Shown piece after piece: positions 1 through 11,629 of a DNA stretch of 64,000 nucleotides (position 1 is the stretch's first letter; each line of letters starts with the position of its first letter). The notes under the pieces are model-generated. The model saw only the letters and a program-made list of their open reading frames with translations. It was not told where the DNA came from and searched no databases. The translations under genes and the position numbers were made by a program. The DNA is from Sarcophilus harrisii (taxonomy: Eukaryota > Chordata > Mammalia > Dasyuromorphia > Dasyuridae), in the NCBI RefSeq assembly GCF_902635505.1, contig NC_045427.1, forward strand, positions 134,711,960-134,775,959, in the 5' to 3' direction.

Positions 1-179
1 AATATGTCTTATTTTGCATCTTGACCCCATCATCTTTGTCAGGAGAAAGATAGCATACTTCAGCACTGATCCTGTGGAATTGTGATTGGTCACTTGTTGA
101 TTGAAGACTTGCCGGATATGTCTACCTAGATATATTACAGATATCTTATATGCGTGAGATGTCCAAAGTAGATCTCATT

Positions 180-430
180 ATTCCCTACCTCTCCTCCAAA
201 CTTAATTATTTCTATTAAGGTTACCACCATCTTTCTAGTTATCCAGGTCCAATTTGGGAATCATCCTTCCATCCTGTCCTGTCCTTCAACCTTCATATTC
301 AATTGTTTACCAAGTCTTATTAACTCAACCATCACATTTTCCCAATCCATTCCCTTCTTTCAATTCACATAGCCACAACCTTAGTTCAGGCACTTATCAC
401 CTCTCACATGTACTAAAATAACTTCTTGGA
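180..430 (+). repeat. L2 LINE fragment
   Basis: The text (ACCAAGTCTTATTAACTC, then CACATAGCCACAACC and TAGTTCAGGC) follows the 3' part of L2 in sense orientation. It probably continues at 1145-1490 after the L1 piece at 965-1130. Confidence 0.6.
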
Positions 431-964
431 GAGTGTGTGGGTGTTCAGAAGTACTAACACCTTGTCGAGCCTTTTTCAGGGCTGCTCACCCATCTTTGGT
501 GTCCACCTGATTCACTCTCATCTCACCTGTGGCTCCAAGAAGCTGTAGCATATGCAGTGCCCATAGATAAATTGTTTGGATAGACAGGTTAAACCAGGTT
601 TAGGGTAACCTACAGGTTTCAAAGCTGTCAATGAGTAAGGGGAATATGTACTCCAACCACATAAAGACTCTGTCCTTAGTGGAACGGGCAGTTGACAACA
701 ATTTGTTCCAACAGCCATGAAGGCAGCTGAAGCAGGCGCTGTGGAGTGCTTTCAACTTGGTCAGACATCAAAGATGCCAAGGTCATCTGCTACATCCTAT
801 ACTCTAGGTGATCCTCTTGTTTTTTGTCTATCCACTTTGATGACTCAGGAAGAGAGAGTGAGGGTGTGCATCTGTCTCATTTTAATCTAATACATATGCA
901 AGGTAAGATGTCACCCATGACGTCAGCAATTCTCTTCAAAAATGAAGGTCAAACATTAGATTCC

Positions 965-1130
965 TATTATTATTATTATAGCTTTTAATTTACAAAACAT
1001 ATGCATGGGTAATTTTTGTTCTTTGCATTGACCTTTGCAAAACCTTCTGTTCCAACTTTTCTCCTCCTTCCCCCCACCCCCTCCCCCAGATGGCAGGTAA
1101 TACAATACATGTTAAATATGTTAAAGTATA
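965..1130 (-). repeat. L1 3'-end insertion with 14-bp target duplication
   Basis: On the minus strand this reads as the 3' end of marsupial L1 (TTAAATATG...; a G-rich GGGGGAGGGGG stretch; CCATGCATATG) ending in an (AAT)n tail. An exact 14-bp duplication, AAACATTAGATTCC, flanks it at 951-964 and 1131-1144, marking a single heavily 5'-truncated insertion. Confidence 0.8.
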
Positions 1131-1144
1131 AAACATTAGATTCC

Positions 1145-1490
1145 AATTGTTCTTTCTATCTCTAATATTTCCATTCTACAGCTCAGTCTCTAAACAAGTG
1201 ACAAAATAACCTTCCAAAAACATCTGATCTGATCTGATCACATCATAGCTCTACCCAAAATCTTTCAATGGTTTCTCATTGTTTATCAGATAAGATAAAA
1301 ATTCTTTATCCTGGCATTTAAGGGTCTCTTCCATCTAGCCCCCATCTATATTTCCAGCCTTATTTCATATGACACCTCTTCACAAACTCTGAGTTCCAGC
1401 CAAATTGGACTCCTGGTCACTTTCTAAACTTAACATTCCATCTTCTAACTCCCTACAAGCATATGATTGCTTAATAAAAGTGTTTTGAAT
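1145..1490 (+). repeat. L2 LINE 3' portion
   Basis: It carries the L2 signatures TCTGATCACATCATAGCTC, GGCATTTAAGGGTCTC and CTTATTTCATATGACACC, and ends near CTTAATAAAAGTGTTTTG. Sense orientation. Confidence 0.7.
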
Positions 1491-1494
1491 TGAA

Positions 1495-2190
1495 GATGTC
1501 TACCTGACACTCTTCAAATTGGCAAAAATGACCAAAAAAAATGAAAATGATCATTGTTGGAGAAACTGCAGGAAAATAGACATATTAATGCAATATTAAT
1601 CCAGTCATTCTGAAAAGCAGTTTGAGGACTATGCCCCAAAAGTCACTAAACTGTGTGTGCTCTTTGCCTAGAAAGACTGTTCTTAGGCCTAGAAAACCAG
1701 AAAAGGACTTATATTATCAATATTTATAGAAGCTCTTTCTGTGATGGCAAAGAACTAGAAACTGAAGGCATGCTCATTGGAGCATGACTGAACAAATTAT
1801 GCTGTATGATGCAATAAAATACTATTGTGCCTTTAGAAATTAAGAAAGATTTCAGAGATACCTGGGAAGACTTACATGAACTGACAGTCAAGTGAAGTAA
1901 ATAGAACCTACATACAACCTATATACAATAACAACAACATAGTAAAAACAAATTTTAAAATGGAGATCAATGCAATGACCAAAAATGGTTTCAGAGGACT
2001 AACAGTGAACTATGCTACCTATCTCCTGACAAAGAGGTGATGAACTGAATCTGCAAAATGGGACAATCTTTTTTTGGATAGGGTCAATGCAGGAATTTGT
2101 TTTGCTTGATTATGCATATCTGACAAGAGTCTCCTTTTTCTTTTCATTTTGGGGGAAGGAATAGGAGAGAGAAAAAATGTTTATTAATTG
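1495..2190 (+). repeat. L1 LINE 3' end (ORF2 tail and 3' UTR)
   Basis: TTACATGAACTGACAGTCAAGTG and the surrounding text match the ORF2 end of marsupial L1, where a methionine/glutamate-rich stretch precedes the G-rich 3' UTR. It is diverged, with no long open frame left. Confidence 0.65.
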
Positions 2191-2196
2191 AAATGT

Positions 2197-2450
2197 TAAG
2201 TCTTTTCAATTGTGTTCAACTTATTGTGACCCCATTTGGGGTTCTCTTGGCAAAAATATTGGAATGGTTTGCTATTTTCCTTCTCCAGATCATTTTACAA
2301 ATGAGAAAACTGAGGTAAACAGGATTATGTGACTTACCCAGGATCACACAGCTAGAAAGTGTCTGAAACCAAATTTGAACTGAGGAAGAGGAGTTTATCT
2401 GACTTACAAGCCTGGCATTCTACCCATTGTGCTGCCTAGGTACCCCATTA
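2197..2450 (-). repeat. MAR1-type tRNA/CORE SINE
   Basis: The plus strand reads CCCATTTGGGGTTCTCTTGG, ATTTTACAAATGAGAAAACT and TCACACAGCTAG, the reverse complement of the marsupial CORE-SINE. Its tRNA-like head is at the right end (TGTGCTGCCTAGGTACC). Confidence 0.85.
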
Positions 2451-4054
2451 ATTGAAAGAAATTGAAATAGATTGAACTAATTTTTTAGTTAAATGAATAT
2501 TTCTAGGAATGCGCTAGGTAGCTTGGAAGCCCAAGAAAAGCTAAATGGCATAGGGAAACATTTCCTCTGCTCTTCATTACAGATAAGATATTGCCTTTAC
2601 ATACCAAGGAAGATCTCCACATTTGGAAGCATTGAAAAGAACATTAGTTTTTCTATCTCCACTTGCTTGTGATCCTTCTCTGTACATACACACTAGGGTT
2701 CAGGCTTGAATTCAAATTCTGCCCTTCCTACTTTTTTATCTATGTGCCTAAAATCATTTGATTTCCCTAGGCTTCAATTTCCTTATCTGTAAAAGGAAAA
2801 GCCCGTGGGCCTTTCCACTGGATAGGTTTGTGAATTCTGGACTTAGGACTCTAGAATTCTATATTAAATATAAGCAGTGTTTCAGATGGGAATGAAGGAA
2901 AGTCCTAATCAAGTATAAAGAAGAAGATATTTCAAGAAGCAGGAGGAGGAAGTCTGGAGGCCAAGTCTAGTTCAATTTTACTGGAGACCAGAATAGTTTT
3001 TTAGATACAAATGAATGAAGAGTAAGATGTACAATTTCCGTCATCCAGGCAGGTATCTCTTGATACCTTCCCAGGGATAAAGAAGAATAAGAAGAGAAGA
3101 GTATGGGAAGATGACAGAGAAGTTAATAGAAAATTATGCACATCATATGTAGAAGAAGCTGTCCATGGAAGAACAGATCAAGTCTAGTACCCATTATCCT
3201 TCCCCTACCCCAGGTCATTACTGAGGAGGCAGCAAATAGATAGGGGCTGGCTGGTCTGAAGAGCTGACCAATGGCACATAGTTAAATACTTAATAAATAT
3301 GCATTGAGTAGCTGATCTCTTTCATGCTCTAAACCATATACTCCTGTTCATTCCTGGAGGCCATCAGTCAGCTCTTCAGAAAATGCTGTGGGTAAAAAGA
3401 AAATAGTCTGCCCTCAAAGAGTCTACATTCTAATGGATGAGGAAATGTGAATATATAAGAGCAAAAAACGTACCAAATAGATACAAAGGAATTTTAAAGA
3501 GAAAACACTTTGGACAGGTTGAATTTGAGATGCTTATGAGACATTCAGTTCCCAATGTCAGAAACACCACTAAGGCTGGCTTTCTAGATCTGGCACTTAT
3601 TTGCATAGATAATATAATCATGAGACCTTATGTATTCTCTGGTTTCTTCCCCCTTCCAACCCTCCAAAAACAGTGTAAGTTCTTTGAGAACAAAAATGCT
3701 CTTACTTTTGTATCCTTAGGATCTGGCACAGTGCCTTATATACAGTAGGTGATTAATAAATACTTGCTGATTGATTGGTTGACCTACTGCTCTGGTTCCC
3801 CCAGGATCACCCCCATCTGAGTCCTTGATGCTGGTTTCAGTAATGAAGGCTCCATATTCTAGTCAGTTCATCTTGAGCATAAAACATCCAGGTGAGAGAC
3901 CTGGTCACAGGAATCATCCCAAGGGTAGGGAGCCATCCCAAGGTCTCCATAGCCTTTCTCCCTCCCTCCAACATAAGGAAGGAATCCAATCTTTCCCTCC
4001 TCCCGCATGAGTATGTGGAAATTGTATGCAACATCAACCACACAGAAAGTATTC

Positions 4055-4786
4055 ACAAAACAACACAAACTTTAATGGATACTCAAACTCACAAGGAAGG
4101 GAGGGGCAGTGCCACCCAGACTATGGTCCCGCCAGCAGACCCTGCAAGCTCTGGAGTATCCCTCACCCCCATCTAATCCCCTGCCCTCTTAGCCCCTCTA
4201 TGAAGGCAAGTGGAATCAGGAAGATTCCTGTTACCTCACGGTGCCCATTTGGCAAAGGGTGATGGTGGGAGGGATTTCCCCAGGGAATTCGTATAGGATG
4301 GGAAGACAGGACAGAGAAATTGGGCAAAAGTGGAGTGCTGAGGGCAAGAAGGCAGTGACATAGTTTAATTAAGTCAGACTGATTTCCCAAGTTCACCCAA
4401 GTAGCTGGGAAGGACTGTTTTCCTTGTTCTGGGGTCCCTGTGGGCATTTGAGACTAGGTACTAGAGGAGGAGGGAAAACACACATCACAAGAGCTGAGCC
4501 CTCATTCAGTGGAAGCCTTGGGTGAATGAGGAGAGTGGTATCAGAGCACACGCAAGCATCAGCTAAGTACTCTGCATATTGTTGTAGATTGCAAGGCAGG
4601 ACATTTTGGGAGATCATGCCCTGCTTGTGACCAGAGGGATGCTCATGAGGTTCGTCCCCAGGATGTTTAGCATTTTCCCCAATTGATGACCAGGGGCGAG
4701 TTGCTGGGGCAAACACCCAGTTAGCATGCTAGTGTTTGCTTTGTTTTATCCGTGTTCCCCTCCCACCCTGAATGACTGGGGTCCCC
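4055..4786 (-). other. HR: HR 3' untranslated region with ATTAAA poly(A) signal
   Basis: The stop codon TAG is at 4787-4789. On the minus strand an ATTAAA hexamer (plus-strand 4071-4076) lies about 715 nt downstream, followed by an AC-rich stretch, giving a likely cleavage site near 4050. No better signal was seen before the intergenic repeats begin. The length is in line with a short HR 3' UTR. Confidence 0.6.
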
Positions 4787-5303
4787 CTATTTAGAATCGT
4801 GTAAAGTTCCCACAGCCTCCTTCACGGCTTGAAATATGGCCCAATCCATCTATGAGAGACAGAAAAGAGGAGGATGTATCAAGTGCTGCTCATAACTGGT
4901 TCTGGCATGTGCCTTCCTCCACCCAGGAATTCCCTTATAACCCCTACTCACAGCCAAAGGCTTCCTTGGCATGGGTCAAATACATAAGATGCCATCTTCC
5001 CCACAATCAGCAGTTCCCCAATTCCCCAATTGAGACTCTCACCTGGCTATAAACCTGGCGGGCATCAGGAGGCAGGTTGGGTGCCTGGTGGCAGAGCTGG
5101 ATGGAGAGGCCGATGGTCTCAGGAGACAGGAAATACTGGTTGACGCTGACCGAGTTCACCAAACCCTGCACCTGTGCCAGGGAGGAGAGGAATATGAAGA
5201 AGAGAGAAAGGGGAGGAAGGGAGGGAAGGAGAGAGGAAGAGAAGGGGAGAGAAAGAGAGAAAGATGGGGAGAGAAGGAAGGGGAGAGAGGGAGGGAGGGA
5301 GAG

Positions 5304-5340
<37 letters not shown>

Positions 5341-8300
5341 GAGAGAGAAGGAAAGAGGGAAGGAGGGAGGGAAAGAAATAGAGACACACAGAGAGACAGA
5401 AACAGAAACAGGGAAGGAGGGAGGGAGGGAGAGAGAGAGGAGGAAATAGGGGAGGGAAGGGAGAGAGAGAGGGAGAGAGGACACAAAATGGCATGCCCTT
5501 TGGTCCTCAGGTTCTAGGTAAACACTCCTCTGATGCCCCCTCCTACTCTCTGAACTTTACTCTTAGGGACAAAGACCATGGTATGGGTTTGAACATGACA
5601 TGGGGCTCATTACGGGACTAGTACCATTTTCAAGTAAGGTATACAGTAGAAAGAGCACTGAGCAGAAACCTTCCGAGAGACGCCACTCTGTGATACATAG
5701 CAATGTCCCTAATAAGCCATGCTGCCCCCCGCCCCCATTTATATAACATTCACAGTTCTGACTCTATACAGCATTTGAAGGGTTACAAAATGTGGAGCTA
5801 GATTCCCACCCCTTCTTTCCTAATCACTTGCTGTATTTTTGAATAAGTCACTGTTTCCTGAACTTTAGAATGGAAATATTGTGATTGGTCTGCCTACTTC
5901 CTAAAAGTAATCCTTAGGATCAAATGAGATATTGGCTAGGAAAGCACTTTTAGTTCAATAGTTTTCTTCCTTTCAATTTTATTAATCTCCACTTTTATTT
6001 TCAGATTTCCAAATTTGGTATTTAATTGGGGGGAGGGGTTAATTTATTTTTCTCCCAGCCTTTTTAATTGCATACCCAATTCATTGATCTCTTTCTCTAT
6101 TTTTTTTTTTTCTAGTAAGCATCTAGAGACATAAAATTTCTCTTAACTATTTTGGCTGCATTCCCTAAATTTTGGTATATTGTTTTTATTATCATCATTC
6201 TCTTGGATGAAATCAGCAATTGTTTCTATGATTTGTTGTTTCACCCACTCATTCTTTAGGATTAGATTATTTCGTTTCCAATTAATTTTTGGTCTGTTTT
6301 TCCCTGGCCCTTTATTACATGTAATTTTTATTGCATCATGATCTGAAAAAAGATACATTTACTATTTGTCTTTCTGCATTTGATTTTGAGATTTTTATGC
6401 CCTAATACATGGTCAATTTTTGCATAGGTTAGGAAAGCAGTTTGAAAAGTGTAGAGTTTAGGCAAAGGTCAGGGATTAATTATTATCCCGAGTAGTCAAT
6501 CTTGTCCCTGCCTGCCCAAACCTGGTGAGGGGCCCCGGCGGGCACCAGCACAGCCTCGCCAGGGGCTTGCAGAAGGGTCCAGCCGCTCACACCCCACTCC
6601 TCGCGAAGGCGGCGACGAAGAGCGGTATCCAAATAGCAGTTGCCAGGGGATCCTGGATCCAGGGTGCCTGCTCCAGAGGGGCACACCTAATAAGGAAAAA
6701 CAGAGGCTCTATAGTTAGAGCTCTGAGGAAGCTCAGAGAATCAGGAGCTCACTTGGGTGTGTTGCCTCTTCCCCTGCCTCCCACCCCACCAACTAACAAA
6801 GGCCAGGGCTGCTAAGAAGATGCTGTAAATGTAGTTTTTACCCAAGCCTGGATCCCTCAGGGGACTTAATCACTTGGGAAAGAGTAAAAGGGTCTAAGAT
6901 TGGAAAGGAAAAAGAGATGGTGACAAACAATACAGCCCCAGAGTGAAGAATCCCTAGACCTGAGACTGCTGGGGAAGCAAAGAAAGGCAAGAAGTAGGAT
7001 GGAAGGCTGAGGGCTGCCCAGGTTGACAGGTTCACAAATATGAAGGGATGGGACTGTGGAGAAATAGATAATGTACACAGTTTAAATCCCTAATTCTCTC
7101 GTGACAAATGGCTGTAAGGCCCTCCTAAAAGAATTTATGAAATATGTTATCTGACTCAATCTTCACAACCATCCTGAGAGGCAGGTGCTGTGATTATCCC
7201 CATTTTACAGATAGGGAAAGGCAGTTTCCCCATCTAAGGCAGACAGCAGGTAAGTGACTTGTTCAGAGTCACACAGCCAGTAAGTGTCTGAGGTTAAGTC
7301 TTCCTGTTGAGCACCCTATCCAATGTCCAGCTGTATCCCAACTAGCTCTCTAAGCTTCCATCTTCCTCTCTATCTATGCAAATTTCCCCATCTCCTTCAA
7401 ACCAATTAGCATCCACAGGGATCCTTCCTTCTACTCAGAGCTCTAAGGGCATCTGTGGGTAGGGAATATTTACTGTCTTCTATTTTATTCTATTTTACCT
7501 CTCTCTATATGTGGGTCCTGCCACTTCACCTAGATTGGGTTATCTTTTCAAGATATGGGGTCCTCAACATGCACGTGTGCAAGCCAAGGCTACATGACCC
7601 CTTGGTGGGGACATCAGAGATGGAACATTGGTTCGGGTGGGTTGAAGTTGATAGACTTTAAGGTCCCTCCGTGATTACATGTTCCTTGGAGGGCAAGGAC
7701 TGAGTCTGATAGCCTTTTCCCACTACTGACTCCAGTTTAAAACTGGGACATGCAAATACCTGTCTTGTACTTACTATTGAGTTTATTCAATTGAACCGGT
7801 ACTTCATAAAGACAAGTCTAGTTCATTTCTGTTGCTGTATCTACAGCATCTGTCCCATATTAGGTGCTTAAAAAGTGCCCGTTGATTGCCTGATTGAGGT
7901 GAATTGCATTCCAACTTGGTAGTCACCTAATTAGAATCCTCCATTTAAAAGTTTCTTTCCTGCAACTTTTAATAATTTTATACCTTTGTTGAGAGGCAGT
8001 TGGAAATAACAGATAAGGTTTTAGGCAAGGAGGCAAGAAAACCTTGGTTTAAACCCCATCTCTGACACTTAAGAAGCTATGTGACCATAAGCAAATAATT
8101 TACCTTCCTCTGCCTGGATTTTCCCCTCCTGTAAAATTAGGATAATAATCCTAGTATTAGCTTCTTCAGAGGGTTGTGATGAGGTACAAATGAGAGGATA
8201 TGTGTAAAGCTCTTCACAGACTTCCAGAAGTGCTAGATTTGGAGTCAGAGAACCTAAGTTCATATTCCAATTCTATCATTTATTACAATATAACATTGGG

Positions 8301-11300
8301 CAGATACTACCTGTCTGGACTTGAGTTTCCTCATTTACAAAATAAGAAAGTTAGATTCTTAGATGGTTTCTGAAGGTCCTTCCCATAATGTTAGATCATT
8401 TTTATTCTTATCATTATTATCTCTAAATTCTCTTATTCCCTGTGGATTTCTTTACCTGGAGCTGATATTTTAGGCAGCTCAAAAGCTAGATAAAGGCCTC
8501 CCTCTCCATCTGCCACCCCTTTTTCCTGCAATCTCTCCCCTCTCCATTCCCAGAAGACCTATTTCTATCCTCAAGAGAGCTTTTGAATGTACCCCATAAC
8601 CCCTAGAGTCATGAGAGGTTCCAGGGAAATACAGTACAGCGATTTCCACAAAACCTATTTGCTTCTACAGCCTCTCTAGGAATTCAGGTCTACACTAGAG
8701 TTTGAGTTAGAATCCTAAGTTTGCCAAAAGTCTGCCTATGGTGTATATGACTCCCTAGGGGAGTCTCCTCCTAACTCCTTACTCCTAACTCCTGACTAAC
8801 AACTCCTTAGTTACATACTGTTGGGTTGCCCAGAATTGTCTTAGATCACAGAAAGCCCTACTTGACCAGATCAGCACCCCTGGGAGGAATAACCCCAGAA
8901 AGGGTGTGTTGATTTGTGTGCATCATTATATAGACCCACATATGCATGTGTGTATAGATATATGTGTGTTTACATGTGTATTTTTACATATATTATATAT
9001 ATATATATATATATGGGAATATGTTCATGATATATGATAAAGGATTTTTTAGCTAAAATCTTCCTCCCCTGGAGAACTGCCCCTTTCTTGAGCACTGAAG
9101 CAATCTCCCCTGCTTTCTCAGTTCCTCCAAACATCTCTTCATTCCCTTGGCTCTCTCCTATACCTGCCTCCACATCTTATTCAAATACTAACACTGACTT
9201 TGTGATTTTCCTCCAGGCTATTTCCTTTAGTCACTTTATCTAGAAGCATCTCCAAGACTACTTCCTTCAGAAAGCCTCTCCCAGTCACTGCCACAATATT
9301 CACATTAACTTCATTCCCAAGTTAGGATGGACATTACCCTGCAGAGGCACCCTCCCTTTGTCCCATTTGAGAACTCATCAAAGGCTCCAGGAGAAGACTC
9401 CGCCATGTTAACTAGTTGTCAACCTAGAGAAGGCAGCTAGTGAGCTACTACTAGAAATAGTGCATTAGGGGAGGGGGGAACTAAGAACACACTAGGGACA
9501 AAACAAAAATTAAAAAACAGATCCTAAAAGGAAATTGGAGAATGCTCTTTCACAAACTCTTGACTGAACATTCTGGAGCTCAGTGACCTCCCTTTCTAAA
9601 TGCTGATACTACCATATAACATAGTACCAACTCATATACCACCTTGTATCATTGCCTGTTGCTTGATAGATACATTGTGTTGCTTAGGGCCCATCTTATT
9701 GGCATTTAAAGCTCTTTGCATGCTAGCCTGAACCTACCTTTCTGACCTTACTCCTTTTTAATTACAGTATAATTCAGCCTTCTTGCTGTTGCTCACAAAC
9801 TTCATTTCATCTCCTATGACTGTGCCTTTTGCACTGTAACTGCCCCATGTTTACAATGCACTTTATTCTCATCTTCACCTTCAAGAAACCCTACTTTTTT
9901 TTCCCAAAACCTAGCTCAAGCTCTGCTTTATACATAAAACTTTTCCTGATCTCCACAAATCATCTTGCACTTATTTTGTGTGTGTATACATGTTATCTTT
10001 TCCAATAGATTGTCAGCTCCTTGACAGCAGGAACTGTTTCATTTCTGAGTTTGTATTCCTAGCACCTAGGACAGTGACTGGCACCAGAAATTTCTTAACT
10101 AATGTTTGCTGATGCTGATGCACTGATTATTTGACCTTATATTTGTGGATTGTAGAAAAATGGAAGGCTAGAAAAGAGATTTTAGAAGTTTGGAATGAAA
10201 CCCAGAAGGAGAGATTTATTGGAGTGGGATGAAGTAGGAAGGGGCTATTCAGCTCCTCTCCCACCTTCCTCACCATCTGGAGAAAGCGACAAATGCGCTG
10301 GGCGTCCTGTGCCCGAAACACATGCCACACAGCGCCCACCTGGCTACCTGGGGACCACAGCCCCTCACCTTCCAGGCATGTCAGGAGTTCTAAGAGGAGA
10401 GAAAAGGATGTTGGGGTTGGGGTTGGAGATGAGTCCACCCTTCACTTCTCTGTTTCCTCCCACCACCTCATTCCACCTATGGATATATACCTTTCTGTGC
10501 CCGGTGCCAAGTAGGTACTGGCGCTTCTGCATGGACCAGGACACTGATGAGGTCTGTCACCTCCACGCACAGATTCTTGGTCCCCAGGTGCCCGTGCTGT
10601 GGGCTCACACCTGGCATGGGGAGGGGTGGGCGAAGGTTAAGAGCACAAGGCAATTCCAGACTGTAGCACCTGACCCAGGGAAATGGGGCTGGAGTTAGAC
10701 CTTTATTTGTAATGGGCATGGGGACCTGGACACAGAAAAGTCATGGGTGTGAAAACTAGAATCTCTGAATTTTCCAGAATCCAGGCAAGGATTTCCAACA
10801 GGGCCCAGAATTAAGGCTTGGGAACACAGCTGTAAATGATGCTGGGAGGGCATGAAGAGCTACAGGGCATAAGGAAGAAGTTGTGGCCAGGTGGGACTGT
10901 GGGCAAGGGGATCCTAGATACTCACCATAAGAGGCACAGAGTTGTGGCTCCAGCCGGCAGAGGGTAGGGATGGGAGGGAAGTAAGAAGCCAGGTTGAGTT
11001 TCCCATGGCTGGTACAATATTCTGGGAGGGGCAGGCTAGCAGCCAGGTTCTCTGTTCTGCAGAAGGGGGGAGAGGAAGGGCTTCATTACACCCATAATTT
11101 TTACCCTAAGCACTCTCTACTAAGAGACTACATGCAGGCACCAAAAAGACAGGTCTGAGAATGAAGAATGGGCAGGAGGAGCCAGGAGGGGAAAGGCTCA
11201 GGCAAGGGCCAATATAGGGGAGGGTGGAGGAGAGATAAAACTGGCTCCTCTGCCGATACACACCTGCTGGACTCTGGCTCGCCTAGATTTCTATGCAAAA

Positions 11301-11596
11301 GAAGGAGGGACCCACTTTCTAGCTTTGGACGAGCTAAAAGAGAAAGAGGTTATTAGTCTAGAGAGGTAGGACTCAGTCTGAATAGTTTGGTATCTTTTTT
11401 TTTTTTTTTTTTTTTAAAGGGGAACAGCTCTCTCTGTCTCTGTCTTTCTCTCTCTGTCTCTCTCTTTTTCTCTCTCTGATTCTCTCTTTGTCTCTCTGTC
11501 TCTTTCTCTGCCTGTTTCTCTCTCTCTCTCTCTCTCTTTCTGTCTTATGTCTGTTCATCTGTCTCTTTCTCTCTGTGTCTCTGTCTCTCTCTCTTC

Positions 11597-11629
<33 letters not shown>

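Larger units (their letters stand above)
1..4045. other. Intergenic DNA left of HR; repeats only
   Basis: No exon-like sequence was found. The stretch holds L2-type tails (about 180-430, 1145-1490 and 3670-3785), two L1 3' ends (965-1130 and 1495-2190) and a MAR1-type SINE (2197-2450). The rest, including 420-900 and 2460-3670, is unassigned AT-rich DNA. NUDT18, the human neighbour on this side, is not in it. Confidence 0.6.

Noticed and set aside
1-4045. NUDT18, expected left of HR by human gene order
   Set aside because: No Nudix box or related exon was seen in either strand. The gene must lie further left.
5007-5517. Long open frames on both strands in the GA tract
   Set aside because: Microsatellite artefacts. 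Only the HR exon at 5043-5171 is real within this stretch.
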